Positions 1 to 6,058 are shown, counted from the stretch's first letter. The stretch is DNA of 6,297 nucleotides from an uncultured Bacteroidales bacterium (GCA_937899265.1 CALBPV010000033.1:1-6297); one strand, 5' to 3'. Numbers and translations: made by a program. Notes: generated from the letters alone by a model not told the origin.

Positions 1-56
1 AGACCTTAGACCTTAGACCTTTGACCTTAGACCTTTGACCTTTGACCTTAGACCTC
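1..56. repeat. Period-7 degenerate tandem array (GACCTTW)
   Basis: Seven consecutive heptamers occupy 2-50: GACCTTA, GACCTTA, GACCTTT, GACCTTA, GACCTTT, GACCTTT, GACCTTA, followed by a partial GACCTC at 51-56. Only the last base of the unit varies (A or T). On the minus strand the units read GGTCTAA or GGTCAAA. The array overlaps the last codons of the minus-strand cvfB-like gene, whose TAA stop (50-48) lies inside the GACCTTA unit at 44-50. The array may continue to the left of the window. No protein or RNA function is evident. Two other parts of this window (2826-2899 and 6031-6185) carry arrays of the same period but different words. Confidence 0.9.
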
Positions 57-890
57 ATCTATGAGTCGTATGCCTTCGTCTTCAATCTGAATGCGGCGCT
101 GCTTATAGAGAGCTCCCACCGCCTTTTTGAAATTCTTCTTCGAGCAGTGGAGGATTCCGGCCACAACCTCGGGGTCGCTTTTGTCGGTGAGGTTGAGAAA
201 GCCGTTGTTGAGATGGAGAGCACGCAGCAGAATCTGCTCTGTGGGCTCAATCACGTTGCGATAGCCCATCGGTTGAAGGCTGAGGTCGATTTTCTCGTCT
301 TCACGCACCCCCTTCACCCACGCCCTCAAATGTTCGCCGATGTGGACGTGACGGAAGATTTGGTCGCGATAGATGAGCCCCGTGTGACGGTTCTCAATAA
401 TGCATTTGTAGCCTAACGGCGTGGGTTTGGCCACCAGGACATCTACCTCCTGATTGGGCTCGTAGGCCGGAGGCACATTGTCGAGAAAGCGGTCGATTTT
501 GGCCGACCCGACCAATCGTCCCGATTTGTCGTCCACATATATATATATAATGTATCGCTTCCCCACTTCCATGTCTGTCGCCTGTTCCCGGTGAGGGATG
601 AGGAGTTCCTTGCTTACGCCCCAGTCGGCGAAAGCTCCCACAGCATTCACCTGGTTGATTTTGAGCGACGCAAATTCGCCCACAGTAGCGTATGGGCGCT
701 CCGTGGTCGCAATGAGACGTGCTTCGGCATCCTGATATACAATGCAGCGAATCTTGTCGCCTGTCTTTGTGCCTTGCGGCACATATTTCGCTGGCATCAG
801 AATTTCCAAGCCTTCCCCGCCGTCCATATAGACACCGAAGTCCACTTCTTTTTTGACCGTGAGGTCGTTATATTTGCCGAGTTCAATCAT
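48..890 (-). CDS. cvfB: CvfB/YitL-family S1-like RNA-binding protein
   Basis: The 280-residue product matches the CvfB family (conserved virulence factor B, YitL-like): tandem S1-type OB folds followed by a C-terminal winged helix. Recognisable family segments are ELGKYNDL and DFGVYMDGG at the N-terminus, ILMPAKYVP, then AVGAFADWGVSKELLIP near residues 80-100, YIIYIYVDDKSGRLVGSAKIDRFL in the middle, DKIDLSLQP-like EKIDLSLQP, and a C-terminal TDKSDPE...SKKNFKKAVGALYKQRRI helix-turn-helix. The family binds RNA and affects virulence-factor or toxin expression in Staphylococcus; its role in Bacteroidales is not established. The frame is open up to an ATG at 956, but the -7 and -33 promoter elements lie at 915-946, so that start would not be transcribed. 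The ATG at 890 also matches the usual family N-terminus. It is divergent from trxA. The stop codon sits inside a heptamer repeat. Confidence 0.87.
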   Translation of the reverse strand: MIELGKYNDLTVKKEVDFGVYMDGGEGLEILMPAKYVPQGTKTGDKIRCIVYQDAEARLIATTERPYATVGEFASLKINQVNAVGAFADWGVSKELLIPHREQATDMEVGKRYIIYIYVDDKSGRLVGSAKIDRFLDNVPPAYEPNQEVDVLVAKPTPLGYKCIIENRHTGLIYRDQIFRHVHIGEHLRAWVKGVREDEKIDLSLQPMGYRNVIEPTEQILLRALHLNNGFLNLTDKSDPEVVAGILHCSKKNFKKAVGALYKQRRIQIEDEGIRLIDEV

Positions 891-914
891 AAATTCTGCA
901 CAGTTTTTGTGCTG

Positions 915-946
915 CAAAGATAAGTAGAGTTTGCGAAATGACCAAA
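915..946 (-). promoter_or_regulatory. Bacteroidetes-type promoter for cvfB
   Basis: Read on the minus strand, TTTG (946-943) is followed after 20 bp by TATCTTTG (922-915). This matches the Bacteroidetes primary sigma factor consensus of a -33 TTTG and a -7 TAnnTTTG. Transcription should start near 909-907, giving a leader of roughly 17-20 nt before the ATG at 890. No Shine-Dalgarno sequence is visible, which is usual for the phylum. The placement rules out the longer start at 956. Confidence 0.82.
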
Positions 947-994
947 TATTTCCCAAAAAACATGAAATTATTCGCTAAAATTATCGATAAAACC

Positions 995-1013
995 TTTTTT
1001 TTTTGTATCTTCG
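995..1013 (+). promoter_or_regulatory. Likely trxA promoter: T10 tract and TATCTTCG -7 element
   Basis: TATCTTCG at 1006-1013 differs by one base from the TAnnTTTG -7 consensus of Bacteroidetes. It would start transcription near 1020 and leave a leader of about 38 nt before the trxA ATG. A run of ten T residues (995-1004) lies directly upstream, within what would be the -33/-7 spacer. I see no clear TTTG -33 element at the expected distance (about 982-986). The similar cvfB element is on the opposite strand, so the two promoters are divergent and about 90 bp apart. Confidence 0.65.
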
Positions 1014-1057
1014 CACTGCAAAAGTTCAATGTATAACAGATATAAACAACTAGAATT

Positions 1058-1372
1058 ATGGCAATGCAAATCACAGATGCCAACGCAAAGGAACTCTTTG
1101 CAAGTGGCAAATTGGTAATGGTCGATTTTTGGGCAACATGGTGCGGTCCCTGCAAGCAGATGGGTCCCATTGTTGAAGATTTGGCCGCCGCTTACGAAGG
1201 CCGCGCCATCATCGGCAAGTACAATGTGGATGAGAACGAAGAGCTTGCGGCTCAGTTCGGCATTCGCAACATCCCCACCTTCATCTTTGTCAAGGACAAT
1301 GCGGTTGTTGACAAGGCTGTAGGAGCTGTGGGACGCGCTGCTCTCACAGAGCTCATCGAAAAGAATCTCTGA
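1058..1372 (+). CDS. trxA: Thioredoxin
   Basis: This is a 104-residue single-domain thioredoxin, close to the 105-110 residues usual for the family. The active site WCGPC is at residues 28-32, with redox cysteines C29 and C32. The buried acid that tunes the active-site cysteine is D23 in VDFWATWC, and the cis-proline is P73 in RNIPTF. There is no signal peptide or membrane segment, so it is cytoplasmic. It reduces protein disulfides such as those of ribonucleotide reductase, peroxiredoxins and methionine sulfoxide reductases, and is itself recycled by thioredoxin reductase. The ATG at 1058 is used; an in-frame ATG at 1064 is an alternative that would remove two residues. Pgk begins 71 nt downstream with no intrinsic terminator in between, so read-through into pgk is possible. 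The genome may hold other thioredoxin paralogues, so the symbol is functional rather than strictly orthologous. Confidence 0.95.
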   Translation: MAMQITDANAKELFASGKLVMVDFWATWCGPCKQMGPIVEDLAAAYEGRAIIGKYNVDENEELAAQFGIRNIPTFIFVKDNAVVDKAVGAVGRAALTELIEKNL

Positions 1373-1380
1373 TTCACAGT

Positions 1381-1394
1381 CCCCCCCTTTTTTT
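1381..1394 (+). repeat. C7T7 homopolymer pair between trxA and pgk
   Basis: Seven C residues (1381-1387) run directly into seven T residues (1388-1394) eight bases after the trxA stop. There is no G/C-rich stem immediately before the T run, so it does not read as an intrinsic terminator. The rest of the 71-nt gap is A/T-rich and shows no convincing TAnnTTTG element. Either pgk has a weak or atypical promoter here, or it shares the trxA transcript. Confidence 0.6.
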
Positions 1395-1443
1395 CTGTAT
1401 TCATCGTATTAAAAAACAATAAACAAAACTTTCGCTAAACAAA

Positions 1444-2691
1444 ATGAAAATCAATGATTTCAACTTTGCCGGCAAGAAGGCAATTGTTCGTGTAGATTTC
1501 AATGTGCCATTGGACGAAAACGGCAATGTAACCGACAACACCCGTATCCTCGGCGCCCTCCCCACCCTCAAGAAGGTGCTCGGCGACGGCGGTGCGCTCA
1601 TCATGATGAGCCACATGGGTAAACCCAAAGGAAAGGTAAATCCCAAAATGAGCCTCGCCCAGATTGTAAAACCCGTGAGCGAAGCCCTCGGTGTAGAGGT
1701 TAAATTCGCTGCCGACTGCGCCAAAGCCGACGCTGAGGCTGCTGCCCTCAAGCCCGGGGAAGCGCTCCTCCTCGAGAACCTCCGTTTCTATCCCGAGGAA
1801 GAAGGCAAGCCTGTCGGCATCGAAAAGACCGACCCCGCATACGAGGATGCCAAGAAGGCCATGAAGGCTGCCCAGAAGGAGTTCGCCAAGAAGCTCGCTT
1901 CCTACGCCGACTGCTATGTCATGGATGCCTTCGGCACCGCCCACCGCAAACATGCTTCCACGGCTGTCATCGACGAATATTTCGACAAGGACAGCAAGAT
2001 GCTCGGCTACCTCATGGAGAAAGAGGTACAGGCCGTTGACAACATCCTCTCCAACATCAAGCGTCCATTCACAGCCATCATGGGCGGCTCCAAAGTCAGC
2101 ACCAAGATTGGCATCATCGAGAACCTGCTCGGCAAGGTGGACAACCTCATCCTCTGCGGCGGTATGACCTATACCTTCGCCAAGGCCCAGGGCGGCGAAA
2201 TCGGAAACTCCATTGTTGAGATGGACAAACTCGATGTAGCTCTCGACGTTATCAAGAAAGCCAAAGAGAACGGCGTAAACCTCGTGCTCGGCACCGATTC
2301 CGTCTGCGGCGATGCTTTCTCCAATGACTGCAACCGCAAGGTATTCCCCTCCAACGCCATTCCCGAAGGCTGGGAAGGCTTGGATGCAGGTCCCGACACC
2401 CAGAAGGCTTTTGCCGCTGCCATCGAGAACGCCAAGACCATCCTCTGGAACGGTCCTGCCGGCGTGTTCGAATTCGACAATTTCACGGACGGATCCAAGG
2501 CCATCGCCGAAGCTGTCTGCAAGGCTACAGCCAACGGTGCCTTCTCGCTCATCGGCGGCGGTGATTCCGTAGCTTGTATCAACAAGTTCGGTATGGCCGA
2601 CAAGGTCAGCTACATCTCTACCGGCGGCGGTGCCCTCCTCGAAGCCATCGAAGGCAAGGTGCTCCCCGGTGTTGAAGCCATCAACAAATAA
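1444..2691 (+). CDS. pgk: Phosphoglycerate kinase
   Basis: This 415-residue enzyme reversibly transfers phosphate from 1,3-bisphosphoglycerate to ADP, the first ATP-yielding step of glycolysis, in the cytoplasm. The N-terminal substrate domain shows VRVDFNVPL (15-23), DNTRI (31-35, with the catalytic arginine R34), SHMGKPKG (56-63), ENLRF (111-115) and DAFGTAHRKH (161-170). The C-terminal nucleotide domain shows GGSKVSTKI (214-222), CGGMTYTF (238-245), WNGPAGVFE (335-343), GGGDS (371-375) and STGGGALLE (392-400). Family members commonly have SHLGRP where this has SHMGKP, so K60 replaces an arginine that contacts 3-phosphoglycerate. An extra charged segment near 120-150 makes it longer than many bacterial versions. 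The ATG lacks a Shine-Dalgarno sequence. Leucine is almost always CTC, consistent with high expression. It lies between trxA and pfp on the same strand. Confidence 0.97.
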   Translation: MKINDFNFAGKKAIVRVDFNVPLDENGNVTDNTRILGALPTLKKVLGDGGALIMMSHMGKPKGKVNPKMSLAQIVKPVSEALGVEVKFAADCAKADAEAAALKPGEALLLENLRFYPEEEGKPVGIEKTDPAYEDAKKAMKAAQKEFAKKLASYADCYVMDAFGTAHRKHASTAVIDEYFDKDSKMLGYLMEKEVQAVDNILSNIKRPFTAIMGGSKVSTKIGIIENLLGKVDNLILCGGMTYTFAKAQGGEIGNSIVEMDKLDVALDVIKKAKENGVNLVLGTDSVCGDAFSNDCNRKVFPSNAIPEGWEGLDAGPDTQKAFAAAIENAKTILWNGPAGVFEFDNFTDGSKAIAEAVCKATANGAFSLIGGGDSVACINKFGMADKVSYISTGGGALLEAIEGKVLPGVEAINK

Positions 2692-2704
2692 GAGAATCCC
2701 CCCT

Positions 2705-2774
2705 CCCTTCCAGCCCTCCACAGCCTCTCCCCAGCCCTCCCCTGAAGGGAAGGGGGCGGGGAAGGCTGGGAAGG
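2705..2774. repeat. G/C-rich imperfect palindromic intergenic element
   Basis: A C/T-rich left arm (2705-2741) faces a G/A-rich right arm (2747-2774) around the loop CTGAA (2742-2746). The outer stem pairs CCTTCCAGCC (2706-2715) with GGCTGGGAAGG (2764-2774) with one bulge. The inner stem includes TCCC/GGGA next to the loop and TCCCC/GGGGA further out. The left arm contains CAGCCCTCC twice (2711-2719 and 2732-2740). The right side is followed by A-rich sequence and no T run, so it is not a standard intrinsic terminator. Elements of this look recur in Bacteroidetes genomes and give spurious proline/glycine-rich reading frames; that is recollection, not a search. It could stabilise the 3' end of pgk mRNA or be a small mobile repeat. 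Confidence 0.75.
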
Positions 2775-2825
2775 ACTGAAGAAAGGAAATAATTCTCTGT
2801 TTCTCAAATTCTTGATAAAAACAAA

Positions 2826-2899
2826 TTTGAACCTTCAACTTGAAACTTGTCCCCGTTTTCGTCCCCGTTAATAATAACTTGAAACCTTCAACTTTTAAT
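2826..2899. repeat. Two period-7 blocks of TTGAAAC/CTTCAAC words before pfp
   Basis: The first block reads TTTGAAC (2826-2832), CTTCAAC (2833-2839), TTGAAAC (2840-2846). The second reads TTGAAAC (2879-2885), CTTCAAC (2886-2892), TTTTAAT (2893-2899). They share the 12-bp direct repeat AACCTTCAACTT at 2830-2841 and 2883-2894. Because TTGAA and TTCAA alternate, each block is also partly self-complementary. Between them GTCCCCGTT occurs twice (2849-2857 and 2861-2869). The pgk-pfp gap (2692-2911) therefore consists of this region plus the G/C palindrome. I found no clear TAnnTTTG promoter element in it. Confidence 0.75.
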
Positions 2900-2911
2900 C
2901 CTCTTCCACTT

Positions 2912-4564
2912 ATGAATATCAGTGCATTACAGCAGGCACGCGCTTCCTACCAGCCCAAACTTCCCCACGCCCTCAAGGGCGCGCTCAAGGTCGTGGAAGG
3001 CGCTCCCACCGAGTCTGCTGCCGACCAGGCAGAAATCAAGAAACTGTTCCCCAACACCTACGGTCTCCCCTCCATCCACTTTGAACCCATTGAAGGCACC
3101 TGGCCTTCTGCCACCGTCAACTGCGGTGTGATTCTTTCGGGCGGTCAGGCTCCCGGCGGCCACAATGTGATAGCCGGCCTCTTCGACGGCCTCAAGAAGC
3201 TCAATCCCCAGAACCGTCTCTACGGCTTCCTCCTGGGTCCCGGCGGATTGGTTGACCACAAGTACATCGAGATTACCCGCGATATGGTGGACGAGTATCG
3301 CAACACCGGCGGTTTCGACATCATCGGTTCCGGCCGTACCAAACTCGAGACCAAAGAGCAGTTCGACAAGGGTCTTGAGATTCTCAAGAAACTCGACATC
3401 AAGGCGCTCGTCATCATCGGCGGCGACGACTCCAACACCAATGCGTGCGTCCTGGCCGAGTACTATCAGTCCATCAACGCCGGCGTGCAGGTCATTGGTT
3501 GCCCCAAGACCATCGACGGCGACTTGAAGAACTCCGAGATTGAGACCTCCTTCGGTTTCGATACAGCCACGAAGGTCTATTCCGAAGTTATCGGCAACAT
3601 CGAGCGCGACTGCAACTCTGCCAAGAAATACTGGCACTTCATCAAGCTCATGGGCCGTTCCGCTTCTCACGTTACCCTCGAGTGCGCTCTGCAGACCCAG
3701 CCCAACGTCACCCTCATCGGTGAGGAGGTGGAGGCCAAGAACCAGACGCTCGACGACATCGTGACGTACGTGGCAAGCGTCGTGGCCGAACGTGCTTCAC
3801 GCGGCTTGAACTACGGTACCGTCCTCGTTCCCGAGGGTCTCATCGAGTTCATCCCCGCTGTCAAGCGCCTCATCGCCAACCTCAACGACATGCTCGCTGT
3901 CAAGAAGGATGAGTTCGAGATGATTCAGCGCTCCAAGCGCCTCACCTACATCGCCATCAACCTCAAGCCCGAGAATGCCGCCCTCTTCCTCTCTCTGCCC
4001 GACGAAGTGGCTTCGCAGCTCGCCCTCGACCGCGACCCTCACGGCAACGTGCAGGTTTCCCTCATCGAGACCGAACAGCTCATCGCCGATATGGTGGCTG
4101 TCAAACTTGCCGAGTGGAAGAAGGAAGGCAAATATGACGGCAAGTTCGCCATCCAGCACCACTTCTTCGGCTATGAGGGACGTTGTGCCGCTCCCTCCAA
4201 CTTCGATGCCGACTATTGCTACAGCCTCGGTTCCACCGCTTCGATGCTCATCGCTGCCGGCAAGACAGGCTATATGGCCAGCGTCAAGAATACGACCGCA
4301 CCTGCCGACGAGTGGATTGCTGGCGGTATCCCCATCACTATGATGCTCAACCTCGAGAAGCGAAGCGGCAAGATGAAACCCGTCATCAAGAAGGCTCTCG
4401 TCGAGCTCAACGGCGCTCCCTTCAAGGAATTTGAGAAACATCGCAAAGAATGGGAAAAGGAAACCGCTTTCATCTATCCCGGCCCCATCCAGTATTTCGG
4501 CCCCTCCGAGATTTGCGACCGTTCGACCAAGACGCTCCAGCTCGAACATCAGAAGAAGAAATAA
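2912..4564 (+). CDS. pfp: Pyrophosphate-dependent 6-phosphofructokinase, long form
   Basis: This 550-residue enzyme reversibly interconverts fructose 6-phosphate and fructose 1,6-bisphosphate using pyrophosphate instead of ATP, so it can serve glycolysis and gluconeogenesis. Its length fits the long PPi-PFK group related to the plant PFP beta subunit. Visible motifs are SGGQAPGGHN (76-85), GGDDSNTNA (170-178, where D173 is the residue associated with PPi use), PKTIDGDL (198-205, with K199 typical of PPi enzymes and catalytic D202), MGRSASH (247-253), PEG (307-309) and GYEGR (420-424). A longer frame opens at a TTG at 2840, but that extension is translated repeat sequence; the ATG at 2912 matches the family's usual N-terminal SALQxARxxYQPKLP. 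Leucine codons are mostly CTC, as in pgk. It is followed by a strong terminator and may be the last gene of a trxA-pgk-pfp transcript. Confidence 0.96.
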   Translation: MNISALQQARASYQPKLPHALKGALKVVEGAPTESAADQAEIKKLFPNTYGLPSIHFEPIEGTWPSATVNCGVILSGGQAPGGHNVIAGLFDGLKKLNPQNRLYGFLLGPGGLVDHKYIEITRDMVDEYRNTGGFDIIGSGRTKLETKEQFDKGLEILKKLDIKALVIIGGDDSNTNACVLAEYYQSINAGVQVIGCPKTIDGDLKNSEIETSFGFDTATKVYSEVIGNIERDCNSAKKYWHFIKLMGRSASHVTLECALQTQPNVTLIGEEVEAKNQTLDDIVTYVASVVAERASRGLNYGTVLVPEGLIEFIPAVKRLIANLNDMLAVKKDEFEMIQRSKRLTYIAINLKPENAALFLSLPDEVASQLALDRDPHGNVQVSLIETEQLIADMVAVKLAEWKKEGKYDGKFAIQHHFFGYEGRCAAPSNFDADYCYSLGSTASMLIAAGKTGYMASVKNTTAPADEWIAGGIPITMMLNLEKRSGKMKPVIKKALVELNGAPFKEFEKHRKEWEKETAFIYPGPIQYFGPSEICDRSTKTLQLEHQKKK

Positions 4565-4595
4565 CTCCTTCTTTTTCCGATTTGAACATAATTTG

Positions 4596-4631
4596 CCCCG
4601 AGTCATCCGAAAGGAAGTCTCGGGGTTTTTT
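4596..4631 (+). terminator. Intrinsic terminator after pfp
   Basis: CCCCGAG (4596-4602) pairs with CTCGGGG (4619-4625) and is followed directly by six T residues (4626-4631). The inner part extends the stem: TCC (4606-4608) pairs with GGA (4613-4615) around a GAAA loop (4609-4612), with C4604 facing G4617 and two mismatches. It lies 32 nt after the pfp stop and is the only convincing Rho-independent terminator in the window. Confidence 0.9.
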
Positions 4632-4689
4632 CTTCCTTTTTGGGCATGACACACCTTTGCCGAAGGTTCAAGTATGCTTTTTGCCGCTG

Positions 4690-4721
4690 TGCAACTGAGT
4701 TGCAAGGGGGAACATGCAACT
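4690..4721. promoter_or_regulatory. Candidate operator: TGCAACT palindrome plus third half-site
   Basis: TGCAACT-G-AGTTGCA (4690-4704) is a perfect 15-bp palindrome with 7-bp arms. A third copy of TGCAACT in direct orientation lies at 4715-4721, 25 bp after the first. The site sits after the pfp terminator and about 60-90 bp upstream of the -7 element for the efflux operon. This fits a binding site for a dimeric regulator of that operon. The regulator is unknown, and the symmetry could also act as a small RNA hairpin. Confidence 0.45.
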
Positions 4722-4779
4722 TTCCTCTAAAAAAACATAATTCTTTACCCCGACTGGCTTATAATTCGGGAATTTTATC

Positions 4780-4787
4780 TATATTTG
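4780..4787 (+). promoter_or_regulatory. -7 element of efflux operon promoter (TATATTTG)
   Basis: TATATTTG matches the Bacteroidetes -7 consensus TAnnTTTG exactly. No good TTTG is visible at the expected -33 position near 4756-4760, where the sequence reads GGCT, so activation by another factor is plausible. Transcription should begin near 4793-4795. That leaves about 13-15 nt before the ATG at 4808 and only about 5 nt before the ATG at 4799, which decides the start of the downstream gene. Confidence 0.7.
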
Positions 4788-4807
4788 CACGCGAAAAGAT
4801 GAGAATT

Positions 4808-6028
4808 ATGAATCGACGTGTCATTTTCAGTATCGTTATCATGCTCACAGCATGGGGGGCGGTGGCCAGTGCGCAGTCGCTGGCAGAGTGCATCGCCACG
4901 GCGAGAGAACATAATATAGGTATGCAAGTGGCCGACCTGCAAGTGCAGCGAGCCAGGCGGATGGAGGGCAGCTACTTTGAGATGGAGCGCACGGAGCTGT
5001 CGCTGTCGCAGGACCCCACGTCGGGCGGCAGTCCCGACAATGCGCTGACGCTCTCGCAAGAGATTGATTTCCCGACCGTTTACGGCAAGCGGCGAAAACT
5101 GCTGAAGGCCGAAACTCAGGTTGAGGAAAGCCGGCTCCAACTCACGGAAAGCGAACTGACGAGGGATGTTTCTGCAGCGTATAGCAAACTGCTCTACTGG
5201 CAACATGTCGAGGCGCTGCTCTGTCAGAACGACTCCGTGCTGGGCGAGTTTGTCAGGACGGCAGACATCCGGTATAAAAACGGTGAGACCAACCGTCTTG
5301 AACTGATGAACGCCCGGCAGATGAAGGCAGAGAATGGTATCAGACTGCGTGAGGCACACGATGAGACAATGGCTGCCCAGATAGAGTTGCAGCAGTTGAT
5401 GAACACCTCTGAAACAATTGTTGCCACTGACAACTATTTGTGTGTGCAGCCTGCGGACGATGCCTGGTCGTTTGCCGCCACCCCGCAGGGACAACTGTTG
5501 GAGAGTGAACAGGTGCGCAGTGAAAGGGAACTGGGCTACATCCGTCAGGGCTTCACGCCGTCGCTCAATGTCGGCCTGCGCCATCAGTTGGTCATTTCCG
5601 GCATCAACCCCTACGACGTGGACCGTTCACGCTTCGACAAAGGCAATTGGATGGGCTTTGAGGTCGGGGTGACATTCCCGCTGTTCTATGGTTCCCAAAA
5701 GGCCCGTCAGTCTGCGGCAAAACTGGATGTGGAGATTGCGCGCACCAAACGGGAGCTGGCTGAGCGCAAGAGCGGTTCCGAACTGCTGATTGCCAAGAAT
5801 GCCGTGGAGAGTGCCCGCCTATCTTACGACTATTATCAGTCCGAGGGCTTTCCTGCCGCCCGAGAGATGCGTCACTTGTCGCGTATCGAATATGGTGCCG
5901 GAGAGATTACCTATCTGGAGTATATGCAAAACCTCTCGTCGGCCCTTGCCGTCGAGATGGCGGGTGCCAAGGCCACCGATGCGTTGAATCAGGCCGTTAT
6001 CAAACTGAACTTTATCAAAGGAAGATGA
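4808..6028 (+). CDS. TolC-family outer membrane efflux protein, CzcC/CusC type
   Basis: The 406-residue product is an outer membrane channel subunit of a tripartite RND pump. Residues 1-22 form a Sec signal peptide with basic MNRR, a hydrophobic core and an ASA cleavage site before Q23; there is no lipobox cysteine. Two OEP repeats follow. The first has LAECIATAREHN (25-36), a long alpha-helical hairpin, and RYKNGETNRLELMNAR (155-170). The second has FTPSLNVGL (249-257), GVTFPLFYG (287-295) and EYGAGEITYLEYMQNL (361-376), ending in NQAVIKLNFIKG. The paired GE(T/I)xxLE segments and the adaptor gene next to it are typical of Bacteroidetes CzcCBA/CusCBA-like cation pumps; the actual substrate cannot be read from this sequence. 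The frame stays open upstream to 4640, but that stretch holds the operator-like palindrome and promoter. Leucine is mostly CTG, unlike pgk and pfp. Confidence 0.9.
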   Translation: MNRRVIFSIVIMLTAWGAVASAQSLAECIATAREHNIGMQVADLQVQRARRMEGSYFEMERTELSLSQDPTSGGSPDNALTLSQEIDFPTVYGKRRKLLKAETQVEESRLQLTESELTRDVSAAYSKLLYWQHVEALLCQNDSVLGEFVRTADIRYKNGETNRLELMNARQMKAENGIRLREAHDETMAAQIELQQLMNTSETIVATDNYLCVQPADDAWSFAATPQGQLLESEQVRSERELGYIRQGFTPSLNVGLRHQLVISGINPYDVDRSRFDKGNWMGFEVGVTFPLFYGSQKARQSAAKLDVEIARTKRELAERKSGSELLIAKNAVESARLSYDYYQSEGFPAAREMRHLSRIEYGAGEITYLEYMQNLSSALAVEMAGAKATDALNQAVIKLNFIKGR

Positions 6029-6030
6029 AA

Positions 6031-6058
6031 GTGAAGAGTGAAAAGTGAAAAGTTAAAA
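6031..6058 (+). repeat. Period-7 array GTGAARA after the tolC-like stop
   Basis: Four heptamers lie end to end: GTGAAGA (6031-6037), GTGAAAA (6038-6044), GTGAAAA (6045-6051), GTTAAAA (6052-6058). The array starts two bases after the TGA stop at 6026-6028. Positions 6030-6042 are exactly complementary to 6160-6172, within the inverted array in the next gene. In RNA this could form a 13-bp helix around the adaptor start codons. Confidence 0.85.

Noticed and set aside
1..56. CRISPR array
   Set aside because: The units are seven bases long and directly adjacent, with no spacers.
883..1170. 95-codon minus-strand frame with a hydrophobic stretch across the trxA start
   Set aside because: It overlaps both divergent promoters and the thioredoxin active-site codons, and has no recognisable family.
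1349..1394. Possible terminator after trxA (AGAG/CTCT pairing followed by C7T7)
   Set aside because: The stem is only about four base pairs, ends near 1370, and is separated from the T run by about 17 bases.
1435..2838. 467-codon open frame antisense to the whole of pgk
   Set aside because: It mirrors pgk's strong codon bias, reads as Gly/Val/Glu/Leu-rich sequence without recognisable motifs, and starts in the repeat region. The sense frame is an unambiguous phosphoglycerate kinase.
2840..2911. TTG-initiated extension of pfp
   Set aside because: The extra 24 residues are translated period-7 repeat sequence; the ATG at 2912 matches the family N-terminus.
2927..3670. 247-codon minus-strand frame within pfp
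   Set aside because: It is a shadow of the biased pfp codons, with no promoter or recognisable domain.
3797..4705. 302-codon minus-strand frame over the end of pfp and the terminator
   Set aside because: It crosses a clear intrinsic terminator and the pfp catalytic region in antisense and has no family features.
4640..4807. Upstream extension of the tolC-like frame
   Set aside because: It contains the operator-like palindrome and the TATATTTG promoter element, and would hide the signal peptide behind 56 residues of unrelated sequence.
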